Shown here one piece after another: positions 41,717-53,006 of a stretch of 64,000 bases of DNA. Made by a program: the position numbers and the translations under genes. Below the pieces are notes generated by a model that was not told the DNA's origin, made no database searches, and saw nothing but the letters and a program-made list of their open reading frames with translations. The DNA comes from Diphasiastrum complanatum (taxonomy: Eukaryota; Streptophyta; Lycopodiopsida; Lycopodiales; Lycopodiaceae), in the NCBI GenBank assembly GCA_029204225.1, contig CM055104.1, positions 20,493,761 through 20,557,760 on the forward strand, read 5' to 3'. Position 1 is the first letter of the stretch, and the number at the start of each line of letters is the position of its first letter.

Positions 41717-42866
41717 ATGGCGATGGCGATGGCGATGGAGGTTGAGGCTCTGGATGCTTTGTCAGCAGACGATGGCCGCCCCTCTGCGTCGGAGGGCGAT
41801 GTAGATCGCGGCTGGCCCCCCCTCTCCTCCCCTGCATTGCTGCCTGCCTGCCTTGCTGAGTCCTCTACAAGGTGTGGAGACGGCCTCCTGCCTGCTCCCT
41901 TGGCCCTTCTCTCGTCGCTTCTTCCTTCTTCTCTTCTTCCCTCTTCTCCTTCTCTTTCTGCTGCCCCCCTTGGTGCTTTCTCGTCCTTCCCTGTGCATGC
42001 TTGTGCTCCTCCTTTGCTTGCGCTTCCTGCTCTCTTGCAATCTTTGCTGCCTTCTCTGTCTGATGCTCCTCAACCGTTCCCCCCCCCCCCCCTCACTACA
42101 GCTTTTTCCACCGCTCTCCTCCTCTTCTACGGTGGACCCTGATCCTCAGCTGTCATCCTCTTCTTTGTTTCCTTTTCCTTCTGCTGTCCTGCTGCCAACT
42201 TTTTCGGCTACTAGCCTTCTCTTGAGATCCCTTCCCTCCAAAGCTGGTGCCTGCACTACCTACGATGTTGAAAAGCTTGGGCAAAGTCCTTCTGATTCAG
42301 CCTGCTCGGCTCCATAACCCTTCACCTCATGTGAGAGCATGTGTGCTCTAGAAGCTGGCTGATCCTGTGGTTGAGCAGCTACAATTTCACTGTATGGGTC
42401 ATGTGTACCACCAGCAGGTCTTTTTCAAAGGCCTCCCTGACTCCTGTTATCGTTGTCGTCGACTTGGCCATGCTGTGGCTTCGTGCCCTCTTCCTGCTAG
42501 ACGTGCTCCCCATCGTGCTGGCCCTCCATCGACTGTGAATTTTGCTCCTTTGCTCACTACTCCACTCCCCGTCTCGTCTGGTGCCCCATCTCTGGTTCCT
42601 CCTTCCTCTCGCTCTGTTTCTATGCATGCCCCACTCGTTCCCTCTCTGCTCCATGTGTCAGGCACACTTGCTCGTTGTTGCAGGATCCCCCTAATGGCAA
42701 CTCGGGCTTTGCGCTCAGAATCAAGAGGCCTTCTTCGGATGATCCTCACCTCATAGCTCTTAAGTGCGACCTGCGTTCCAAATCCAAGGCTAGTGCTACA
42801 GGCAAGTCTGTTCTTCTTGCAGCGGCTAAGGCAGTGGTGCCATCTTCTTCTGCTGCTTCTCTGTTT
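41717..42866 (+). pseudogene. LINE ORF1, zinc-knuckle protein (frameshifted)
   Basis: The start is one of four Met codons in an (ATGGCG)n run (MAMAMAMEVEALDAL). The first 120 residues are low-complexity Leu, Ser and Pro. A C14 homopolymer at 42079-42092 coincides with a change of frame (continuing to about 42317). A third segment from about 42367 carries FFKGLPDSCYRCRRLGHAVASC, a CX2CX4HX4C knuckle typical of plant LINE ORF1 RNA-binding proteins. The end is near ORF2, whose ATG is at 42869. Confidence 0.7.
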
Positions 42867-42868
42867 AC

Positions 42869-45800
42869 ATGAACATCTACTCTTGGAACGTGCGGGGCCT
42901 AAATGCTCCTGTCAGGCGTACCTGCTTGGCACAAGTTTTATCTACTTATCCTCGGCACAACACAATTGTTACTCTGCAAGAAACAAAGTTGCGAGGCTTC
43001 ACCCAGCACTGTCTTATCCGCAAATTTGTTGTTGCCTTTCATTACGTTGCTACGCCGGCTCAGGGCACTCGTGGTGGGGTGTTAACTTTGGTTTCCTGTG
43101 ATTGGCAAGTGCTCTCTAGCCAGGTTGACCCTGCTGGTAAGTGGGTTCTCCTCCAGTTGTCTAAGTTGGGCTTTTCTTTCTCTCTGCTTAACCTCTATGC
43201 CCCTTCTAGCACCATTGACCGCATTGCCTTCTGGTCTTCCCTTCCTCTTATTTCTGATCCTCATTTGATTGTTACTGGTGACTTCAATATGTACATTGGC
43301 CCCCATACTATTTCTTCTGCTGAGTTCACCTCCTGGACGTCTTTTCAATCTGCTTATCATTTGCTTGATGCTCAAGACCTACTACAGGACTTTCCGCACC
43401 ACACCTGGACGAACGCTTGGCTTGGCCCCTCTTTTCATTCTGCCCGTCTTGATCATTTTTATGTCTCTTCTACTGGCTCTTGGCTTCGTCTCTTACGGTC
43501 TGAAACGCACCATTTTACGGTTCTCTCTAATCACAGTCCTGTTTTTCTCAAGTGCTCTTTTCATCAGCTCCCTGTTACTCCTTTCGTCTCTCCTTACGTT
43601 ATGAATGCTTCTCTTCTTTCCTCTCCCACTGTTGCTCCCGGTCTCTCTGCTGCTCTCACTTCCTCCTCTTCTTTTCAAAATAGGTTGGATGCTGGAGTTG
43701 CTTACCTACGGCACTCTGGTCGTGACCGTCATCGTTCCTTATCTTGTGCCAAGTCCCTAGCCCTTTCTCTTCTTGCACACATCTCTGCTACTCGAGCCCT
43801 CTCTGGTAATCCTCTCTCCTTTGCCTCTCTGGAACTTCTTTGTCAATCCGTCTTGCGTCGTATTGATTCACATGTTGTAATAGGCCTTATGCGTCGTGCC
43901 AAGCCCAATTGGCTTCTTTCCAGTGACCTTCCCTCTTCCTTCTTTTTTCGGGTCCTCCGTCGGCGGCGAGAAGCCTCTTTTGTTCATTCTCTACTAGCCC
44001 CCTCCTGTCCTCTTACTAACTCTTTGGCCATGATTCAAGCCTTCATTTCTCTTCTCTCTTCCTTTTCCTCTGCTCCACCTTCTCCCTCAGGCCTGGCCTC
44101 CTATTGCACCATGAGTACCACCCTTTCTGCGGCAAGTTCTTCCTTGTTGGGTGTTCCCTTCACCCTCTCTGAGCTCCACTCTGCTCTCCTTTCTCTTCCT
44201 TTGGGCAAAACTCCTGGTCTAGATGGTATTATTCCGGAATTTTTTGTTCGCTTCTGGTCTGATTTGGGCCCTGGCCTCCTTGACCTTGTCTTGCATGCCT
44301 CCTCTTCGGGATCGCTGTATGCCTCAGGACTGGGGGCCTGATTAAGCTTATTCCTAAGAAACCTCATCCCCTTGCTTTGTCTGACTTTCAACCCCTGACT
44401 ATGCTTAAAACTTCTTACAAAATCATTGCCAAGGCTCTTGCCTTGCACTTGTCCCCCTTGCTCCCGTCCGTTCTCTCTCCGGAACAGTTTGGTTTTGTTA
44501 AGGGCCGTAATATTATGGACTCTATCCTTAACATCTGGACTATGAATGACTCCCTTTCCTCCTCCTCTACTCCCTCTATCATTCTTCGTCTCGACTTGGG
44601 CAAGGCTTTTGACCGCATTGGTTGGGAGTACCTTTTCTGCTGCTGTCGTGCCCTCTGTATTCCTTCCCCCTTTTTTGCTCTCATTCGGGCTCTTTATCTT
44701 TCCTCTTCTTATGTGCTCCATTTTAACGGTTGCATGTCTGCTCCCTTTTCTCTTCGCTCGGGGATTCGTCAAGGCTATCCGCTCTCCCCTTTGCTTTTTG
44801 TCATTGCCACTGAGCCCTTTTCTCGTGCCCTTCGGGAGGCTACCCTTTCTCGCTCTATAGCTCCTGTCCATTCTCCTATCGGCCCTCTCTCTCACCAGCT
44901 CTTTGCTGACAATGTTACCCTTTTTGCTCTTCTTTCAGAGCCTCATGTTCGACACCTCCTCTCCCTTTTCTCTGTTTTCTGTCATTTCTCTTCCTCTGTC
45001 CTCAATAAGGGGAAGTCTGAGCTTCATGTCATTGCTCCCTTTCCTCCTCCCTGGGTTTTTTCTTTGGGTATTGCTGTTATTCCCCATGGTACTATCACCC
45101 GACTATTGGGCATTCCTTTTGGCTTGAATCTATCCTCTGCTCAACGTTCCTCCTGGTTCCTAGCCTCTTTTACTCGTAAACTTTTATGCTGGGACCCCTG
45201 CTATATGTCCTTTGCCTCCTGGGTCATTGTTGCCCGCCACATCCTTGCTGCTTACCCGGTTTGTTTTTCCTCTATCTTTCTTAGTACTATATCTCTCCTC
45301 CTCACTGTTGCTAAGCTGCTTCCGCGTTTTCTCTGGGCTAACAAACGACCTCCTCTCCCTTGGTCTATTTGTACATCCCCTATCTCTAAGGGTGGTCTTG
45401 GCATTCCTAATCCCCTGCTTAAGAATGAATCTCTTGTCTTCCGTCGCTTGTCTACCCTTCCCTCCCCCTCTCAACCTTGGCATTTTCTTCTTCTTTCTTT
45501 TCTGTCTAGGGCTGCTGCGGTTCCTCCCCTTCTTCGCCCTTCTCCTTCTTTCTGCCAGCTCCTTGCTTTTGGGGGGTCTTTTTGACTTCGTGGTCCCTTT
45601 ATTCTAAAGAACCTCAGCCTGGCCCTTTTGGATCTCTTCTCTCTCTCTTTCATCGCACTTCTCCTTCTGTTCTTCATACGGCTGATCTGATTTGGACCTC
45701 CGCCCTCTTTCCCTCTGCTGCTGCTCCTCTTTTTGTGGCTCACCCTCGCCTTTCTCTTTCTTTGGCTCGGAAGGGCCTTCTTTCTTTTGGTCAACTGCTT

Positions 45801-46397
45801 CATGTTTCTCCCTGCCAGCTTCTTTTGGGCTCTTCCCTTACTCCTGGGGAACGCTCTTTTTTAGCTTCTACCTCCTTCTCTGCTCTTAGTTTTTGTCTTA
45901 GCTCTGCTTCGTCCCCTTCCCTTGCTGATTGGGCCCCCTCTCTTGAGCCCTCCCTTTCCAGTTATTCTATGGTCCATTTTCGTCGCTACCCTTCTCTTTT
46001 CTCCAACCATTTTAACTCTCTCTTGTCCCTTGTCGATCCCTCTTCTATCTGGCATGCCCGCTTTCAGGCCCTCCGTTCTATTTCGATCGGCAAACCTCGC
46101 TATTTGGCTTACCGCATTCTTTCCAAGTCCCTCCCTCTCCGTGCCAAGTGGCCTTTTCTCATTGACCATCTTTGCCCGGTTTGCCAACTGAAGGATGAAA
46201 CTGCTGAGCACTTGTTTTTTCACTGCTGCCGCTCCCTGTGGACGGATTTCACTCACCTGCTTGGTCAGTGGGGAGTTCCACCTATGCTCACCGTGCGCGC
46301 TGCCTTGCTTGGTGATTCCCTGATTCAGGATTGTGCTGCACTTACTATTTGGCATGTCTGCAGGCTCTCTGTTCTATTTCAGATTTGGACTTCTTGA
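42869..46397 (+). pseudogene. LINE ORF2: endonuclease-reverse transcriptase (disabled)
   Basis: Segment 1 (42869-44341) is an APE-type endonuclease: YSWNVRGLN, LQETKL, VTGDFN, then the HSPV end (LSNHSPVFL), followed by the RT lead-in (LPLGKTPGLDGIIPEFF). The frame changes near 44335. Segment 2 (to 45585) is the RT: SDFQPLTMLKTSYKIIAKALA, LDLGKAFDRIGW, GIRQGYPLSPLLF, and FADN where FADD is catalytic. After a further shift near 45580, segment 3 ends with a zf-RVT-type knuckle (CPVCQLKDETAEHLFFHC). Two frame shifts plus the Asp-to-Asn change disable it. Minus-strand open frames across this region are shadows. Confidence 0.92.
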
Positions 46398-46635
46398 AAT
46401 CATATGGTTTTTTATGGTGCGGCTGCTCCTCCTACGGCAACTCTCTGCTTTCGACAGGCTTTACATTTTCTAGCCATTACCTAGTCGTTAGCCTTATATT
46501 TTGAGTATGAATGGACAGCCTCTCTGCATGGTGTGCTTGTAGTCCATTTGGTCCTGCTGACTTTATTTTGTACTTGTACATTTGTGAAAATTATACTAGT
46601 ATCTTTACATTATGCAAAAAAAAAAAAACAAGGAT

Positions 46636-48689
46636 CATGCAAATATAGAAATTGTGGTATTTTCTTTTGAAGCCATTAAAGTGTTGGCCATTTATATGGT
46701 AATCTAAGATGAATGAGAATGTACACTCAAACGGATTACGATTAGAGGCCAATGAGAGTCAAATAAAGTTTTGGGTGATTTATCTTTTTGTACAAGATTG
46801 ACCTCTAGATCCACTTGCATCCTAGCCTTCAATGCCAATGCAACATCCAATTGCCCACTCCTCACAATTGTACCTTACCAACACCCCACTATCAGCAACT
46901 TTGGCCAAGTTTTTATTAATCTTATAATGCCTCATCCTCTCTCAACATGAGGCAACACTTTATATGTTCTCCTCATCATGCTACATAGCATGTATGGTAC
47001 TTTAGAAAGTTTTAGAATGTTGTAATCATTAGTATTAACATGCATGACTTCACCCAAGTAATGTTAGTGCTGCAAAGCCCCAACCACTTGTACTATCTTA
47101 TCACGAAATTTAATTGCCTCTTGTATTGAATCATAGATATGCTCTATTTGGGCTCACATGATGTTGTTGAGCAATTCATAAGAATAATATGGTGATGGAT
47201 CTACAAGAGAGAGTTCCAAAGATTTGAGGTAGTGACATTACGAATTTGTAACAAGGAATTACAAAATCCTTTCATTGAAAAAAGATGTACAAACAATTAG
47301 ATGTCTTTGTAACAAAAATATTTTAGACCTCATAGCTTGGAAAGATACTTTTCATGAGGAAATGTACCCATATGTGAAAGATGACCTATTAAGTTTGGCT
47401 AATAGTAGTAGACAAGTTTGTGCCTAGGAAGCAAGTTGTCTTCAAAATACAAAAGTACATGCATGTTACAATGCTTAATATTGGCCATAAAATATTAGCC
47501 AAGATTTTTGCAAATAACTTAATTCCTATATTACAAAGTATCATGGATGACATTTTGATGAAAATGAAATACATAGTAGACATTGGACAAGATTATTAAT
47601 GTATGGACAACCACCAGTTGTTCCTACAATTGTGATGATGATGACATATTATTACACTTGATTTTGGAGGCATACTAGATATGATGTCAATAGTATGACA
47701 ACATTATGCAAAGGAGCTTCATCAAGCACTGTAATGATATGCATAATAATGAATACAAATATGAACTAAGTGAACAATACACACCACCCATTGATTGTCG
47801 TCCAAGAAAGAACTAGAAGATTACAATGTGACATCTAGAAACACGTTATCCCATATGTTCCAAGTGGAAATTGGTCCAAGTTAACACTACACCGTACGTT
47901 CTTGCCTTTTCACTTTTTTTGGCAACGTTGCTTCAAAAATTCTATCAATCTGAACCAGAGTCCGCCGTATGGGGACCATACTACCCAGTGGTAGTCGCCA
48001 ATGTTAGACAATGTTTTTGCCAAAAAAAATCTTTTTTTCAAAACAAAGTTTCTATTAAAAGCTCAAAAGGTTAAAAATTGAAGAAAAAGTCAATTTTCCC
48101 ATGTTTCAATGGTTTTGCTTGAAGCCTAATCAATTCTTAATGAATGGTTGATTGGAGTATTGCTAGTAGATGGGAAATGTTGTTGGACAGCCAACATGCT
48201 TGTGGTAACTCAACTCTCAGAGAGTAGGTTGAAATTAGTCTCAGATTAAGCCATAACTTCTTCTTCTTTTTATGAGCTAGGGTTTGGAGACAAAAAAGTG
48301 TGCATCTTTCTCTACACAAGGACTTTTTTTGAATCTATAAAGCATGGATGGTGGGCACCCTACTAGCATGGAGATGCTTCTGAGGGTAGCTGCAGAGTAA
48401 TAAAGGAGGTGGAATGAGTTGAAGCTTGAGGCTTTTCAAACCCTAGGAAGCTTCACCATAGCCATTTCTCAAAGAGGAAGAGAGAAGAAGAAGAGGATGA
48501 GGTCTCCTGTGCATTGATGAGAAGGGCTAAAACATAGTGTTTTGAAGTGAATACACTTCTTGCAACTAGAAAGTTTCTATGCTCAAGCCATTTGATTTCT
48601 TTCTTGAAGGTTCAATGGCTATGATAGAAGGAATGTGCACTCTTGGATTATCCTCACCATTGGATTGGAATGAAATATCTATGAAGAGT
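46636..48689. other. Unassigned DNA; possible short LINE RT relic
   Basis: No gene is supported. On the plus strand at about 47462-47560 a short stretch reads TMLNIGHKILAKIFANNLIPILQSI. This resembles the LINE RT segment PISLLNVxYKILAKILANRL, but it is isolated and brief. The last part approaches the leader of C7. Confidence 0.35.
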
Positions 48690-50000
48690 CTTGAAGTGTA
48701 GACTGCACTTTAACTTCATTAAAAAGGACCTTGAAGTTCAAGTTTGTTTTGAAGGGTGAAATCTCTTCACAGTAAAGAAATATCTCAAAATATTTAAAAA
48801 TGCCTAATTTCCTTGTTTTAAGGTTGTTTTGCGTCAAACAAAAAGCTATCACCTCCAAACGAAGGGCACTTAGGTTGTACCTACAAGTACAGTATACAGA
48901 AATAGAGTGTTAACCTTGTAGAACATGGTCAATGAATCTTCGAAGTGATTTGCCCCTTTCAAAGAGGCCATAGCTAGGTACGCGGCATGAAGCATTTCGC
49001 ATTTTAAAGAGTACCAATTGGCAAATTTGCCACCCGAGCGACTAGGAAGCCTAGTAAATAAATTTGCTAGGTCATTATAATCAAGTTTAGGCATTGTCAT
49101 TATACTCAGAGGGCTCTTTTTAGCCTACATCTACAGTTTTGAGTAGCTTTTGGCATGATCCACGCTTGGAAAAGCCAACAAATTGGACGGGGTGTCCAAT
49201 TGTAGCATTTGGAAGTTAAAAATGAAAATCATTCTAATGGATAAGGAGCTGTGGACATCGTCACTTGGGTGGAACAACACCCAAATACAATTCCAACTGA
49301 TATTCGCTCATTTGACAAGAGAGCAAAAAGGCCTTATCATTGATCAATTTGGCCATAAAGGATTATGTTATTGCCACATTAGTGAAGTTGTGACTGTAAA
49401 AGGTGCTTTGGAAGCAATTAGAACACAATTCCAAACTGGAAAATCCTTCACGAATGATATTTTTGAGGACCAAGTTGATTAGCATTCTCATAGAGGAAAA
49501 TGAAGGGGTAGGACCATTTTTCATGCGAATCACGGGATTGAGATACTAGTTGACTACAATTGGCAAACCAATAAGGGATGTGGAGTTAGTTCACATGACA
49601 CTGAATGGTCTATCCAAAAAATTTCAAATGTTTGCAAGCGTTATTGCATCAAGAGAGAGGTTACCAATATTCGAGGATCTTCACGACATCCTATTACTAG
49701 AAGAACAAAGAAGAGAAGTGGTAAAATCTCGACAACCCTCGTTAGAAGATCAAGCAATGTTAGCCAAATGGAAGCACAAGTATAAGAAATTTTCAAAGAA
49801 ATCGAATGTGTTTGTTGATGATCAAGAATCCCCATCTAGCAAGTAGAAGAAAGGCAAGTGTTCTTATTGCCAGAAGTCTGGACATTGGGCTAGAGATTGT
49901 CGCAAAAAGAAAGTTCATATCAAGAAGGGCAAAGTGAAGCAGTTGACTAACATTGTTGAAGAAGATCTTGATAGCAACAATGGAGATCAAAGTACATGAC
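48690..50000 (+). pseudogene. Copia C7 leader and gag fragment (C2 family)
   Basis: The first 230 bases match the C2 leader (3570-3820). Gag follows from about 49180 (LDGVSNCSIWKLKMKIILMDKEL), breaks near 49482, and resumes at 49550 (IGKPIRDVELVHMTLNGLSKKFQMF, LLEEQRREVVKSR). After a TAG at 49844 the zinc knuckle CSYCQKSGHWARDC is readable (about 49860-49900). It stops near 50000, before any protease motif. It is a 5' fragment of the same family as C2, truncated on the right. Confidence 0.82.
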
Positions 50001-51139
50001 AATCAATTCTTGGTCTATCCTCTTGGAAGACCCTTAAAACAAATTCTAAGTAGTCTATATCTTGGCATGAAACCATTTGAATAATTTTCCATGTACCTAA
50101 TGAGTTATCATGGAATAGCTATTAATATTTCAAAACTTTGTCATAATTATTTTTTCAGTCTTATCACTCATATAGTTATCTTTAAAAGTATATTGCCTAG
50201 ATGCATTATCATGCCTATAGTTTTCCTTGTGAATAAAGGAGAAACTAGGTTATGACTAATCTATCCTTACGTGGTTTTGACATTCCTTGTCGAGAAGATG
50301 AAGACGACGAGGATGGTGCATGAGGCTCATCCCTAAGCTGAACATTGGTTGGATAATAGCGATGCAAACTGTTGACGGGACTTGGATGGATGTTCACAGG
50401 CCGCAACGGAATAGAGGCCATCGTCCCACCAAAGAAAAACAATGATGAAGAAGGATCTTGGACTACTTTAGAGACTAAGATGTAGTTTAATGCTGATTTG
50501 TTTAGATGTCAGAGTAGGTGTCATAGACAACCATAGAGAATGCGAAGAAGTAGGCGTCTAAGACAGCCCTGCTATTTTCTGTTTCTAATAGATAAGTTCT
50601 GATAATAGAGAGAAAGAGTGAGAGACGTTCAAACATTCAACATGAATACAACTGATATGGAAAAGTCTATATAAAAATGGTGTTGTAGTAACAATGATAA
50701 TCAGATCACAAGACAATAGCACGATGCGTGTGATCCTACTTACAGAGGCAAATGAGTGCTATCTTTCATAAATACTCTTTACTCTCTCTAAATGATCTCT
50801 AACTCTAGGAGTCAGATACTAAAAGACCGATTTTGGTCGTTTGATCTTTGTGAATACAGTGATCGATCATCTCATCTCTTGTTGCCAAATGATCAAATTT
50901 CAATGCTTATATAGCTGCTTGATAATCTTCTATTATTCTAAGTTTATAGATTAAAAGATCATTAACAGCCGTTGTACTTGATCCGTAGATCGGTTATTGG
51001 TGCATCGTAAAGTCGTGGAGAAGTACAGTAAAAGGATCTCTTTCGTACGCATCAAGAGCATGAAAATGTGGCTCCGTTGCAACCGTAGCCTGACCGCAAG
51101 AGTGTGACAATGCGATCGGCGAGGTCGACCGCAATCTTT
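50001..51139. other. Unassigned DNA, probably Gypsy G4 3' region
   Basis: No domain was found. In the orientation of G4 (minus strand) it lies downstream of the integrase tail and the tandem array, so it may be LTR or 3' untranslated DNA. A 65-codon minus-strand frame (50245-50442) contains a Ser run and is not supported as a gene. Confidence 0.35.
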
Positions 51140-51520
51140 GACTTGGCGGTTTCCTTCAGTCAGTTGTCGTTCGTTCACTTTGTAGGTGACCATAAGCAAT
51201 AACTTGCGATGCCTTTGGCGAGTTGTAGTCTTTGATTTGTTGACTGTAAGAAAGACTTTGTGGTGTATTGTGGTTCGTTCATTTTGTATGTAGCCATAGG
51301 TGAGACTCTATGGTTTACTTCGGTCTCTTTCATAAGTGACTATAAGCAGGACTTTGCGGTTTACTTCGGTCTCTTTCGTAAGTGACCGTAAGCAAGACTT
51401 TGCAGTTTACTTCGGTCTCCTTTGTAAGTGACCGTAAGCAAGACTTTGTGGTTTACTTTGATCTCTTTTGTAAGTGACCGTAGGCTAGACACTTATGGTT
51501 CCTAGCGGTTCCTTGCAGTG
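51140..51520. repeat. 46-base tandem array beside Gypsy G4
   Basis: Units starting at 51300, 51346, 51392 and 51438 are each 46 bases and highly similar (gcaagactttgcggtttact, then cggtctctttcgtaagtgac). A decayed unit starts at 51484, and more divergent ones lie upstream (near 51165-51299). The array lies just downstream, in the minus orientation, of the G4 integrase tail. Tandem repeats in that position are known for some plant Ty3/Gypsy (Tat-lineage) elements. Confidence 0.85.
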
Positions 51521-51659
51521 TCTTGCCTGTTGAAATTTTTCGTGTATTTCTGCAGATTGTCAAAAAAGGTAGACCATTTCTGTAGATGCTTGAGAGAGTG
51601 ATTTCCTTAAGAGATGAAGGTGGCGAAAAGGATGAGTAGGAGTAAGATTAAACTCCAAC

Positions 51660-52048
51660 ACAACCTGCTACCATTAACGGACGTCTCGAACAAACGGCCT
51701 TGCAGGTCGACGAGAATGACTGTGCCATTAAGTCAAATTTCTACTACCTTATACAATCCTTCGCCTAGAAACTTGAGCTTTCTTTTATGTGCCTTGGCCT
51801 TGTATAGTAGGGCCAATTATCCCTTGACGAGATCCTTGGTCTTGATATTGCAATCATGCCAGGCTTTTCTTTGTTGTTGGCAGAACCAATTCATGAACTA
51901 GTTGAAGACGATCTAGTACCATGGCAACATGCACTTTCTTTTTACGAAGAAGTTGACCTGGTTGATGAATAGATCCTACGACACATGGATCCCAACTATT
52001 AGGGCACAGAAAAGATACCAGCTCATCTTCCTCAAAAATCTCCATTAG
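51660..52048 (-). pseudogene. Gypsy G4 integrase C-terminal remnant
   Basis: The reverse complement reads DRLQLVHELVLPTTKKSLAWH, then after a shift NIKTKDLVKG, a stop, LALLYKAKAHKRKLKFLGEG and LYKVVEI...NGTVILVDLQG. It matches the G3 C-terminal module (KDLKEGDLGLMYKAKL, KLKFTSEGPYHVKEIL) in order and spacing. Only this end of the element is legible. Confidence 0.7.
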
Positions 52049-52559
52049 CTAGAGTTTTAATGGTGGAACCTCCCTGGCACCTATAACAAGGAAAAATTAA
52101 TTGAAATAGTGCTTCAACCAGGTGATCCAATGGAGTGACCTTCCAAGAGAAGCTATAGCTATAGTGGACGAAGATATTCATAACCACGAAGTGATTTGTA
52201 CTTTTATAGATGGAATTAAGGCGCTACATGTTGTTAGTAGTTGTTGTTGGATAGAATCTGATTCTGTTAGATTTTGTCTGGTTATGACAATGTCAAGTAG
52301 TTGAGTAATCGAGTCATTTTTGCTAATTGATAGTTCGATAATTATGTCCAAGTAGTCAGTGATGGTTGTCGAATAGACGATGATACAAAGTTTGCTAGTC
52401 CTACAGTATCTACAGAACATTGTCATTGATTTCTTTGTATTTCTGCAGACTATTTAAAAACCAGTGTATTTCTACAGAATATGCGACTGTACAACTATTT
52501 ACATACAACAAATGAATGGATCTAGATTAGCCATGAGATAAGGGGTGGAGAAGATAGAA

Positions 52560-53006
52560 ATCCAACACTTCCCTTAATCTAGACCCTTGAATGCCTTGAT
52601 GTTCAAATTCAAAATGGCATAGAAATTCTTGTCATGTGCCTCCTAATTTAACCCTTTTGTAAAGAAATTAGTTGTCATGTACTGGGTGAACTACAAACTT
52701 CAAACTCACCTTCTTTTTTAGTATCTTTCTCCTGATATAGTGGTACTTAATCTTGATGTGCTTGCTCCTAGAGTGAAATCTAGGATTGATCGAACGTTAT
52801 GGCACTCTGATTGTCATATTGAATGTTGGAGCAGTTTTTCTGAGACCAATGTTAGACAATAGATTTCTCAACCAAATTGTCTCTTTAATAGCTTGAAAAG
52901 ACATTGTGATGGAAGTTTGCTTTTAGGATACCCGACCATTATTGAATAGGAAGACAAATCCAAAAGTCAATTTTTTGGTGTTGACATCGCCTTATCAATT
53001 CGCATC
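52560..53006 (-). pseudogene. Copia C8 RNase H, C-terminal part
   Basis: The reverse complement shows DANW-stop-GDVNTKKLTFGFVFLFNNGR, IKETIWLRNLLSNIG, YDNQSAI and FHSRSKHIKIKYHYIRRK in three frames. These are the ordered landmarks of Copia RNase H. It starts exactly where the other half (54102 onward) breaks off, with a solo LTR between. Heavily mutated. Confidence 0.7.

Larger units (their letters stand above)
41659..46635 (+). mobile_element. Full-length plant LINE (non-LTR retrotransposon), inactive
   Basis: The element body is 41669-46625. It is bounded by 10-base direct repeats aaacaaggat at 41659-41668 and 46626-46635, the right one directly after an A-rich tail (from 46616). This is the signature of target-primed reverse transcription. 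A short 5' UTR, an ORF1 with a zinc knuckle, and an ORF2 with endonuclease, RT and a C-terminal Cys/His knuckle are in the order of plant L1-type LINEs. Frame shifts and a changed RT catalytic residue show that it is dead. It lies about 1.2 kb downstream of the F-box stop. Confidence 0.92.

Noticed and set aside
43082-45803. Long minus-strand open frames under the LINE
   Set aside because: Basic, low-complexity shadows created by the pyrimidine-rich sense strand. The plus strand carries the endonuclease and RT motifs.
51140-51520. CRISPR-like array
   Set aside because: The 46-base units are contiguous without unique spacers and lie in eukaryotic retroelement DNA; it is a tandem repeat.
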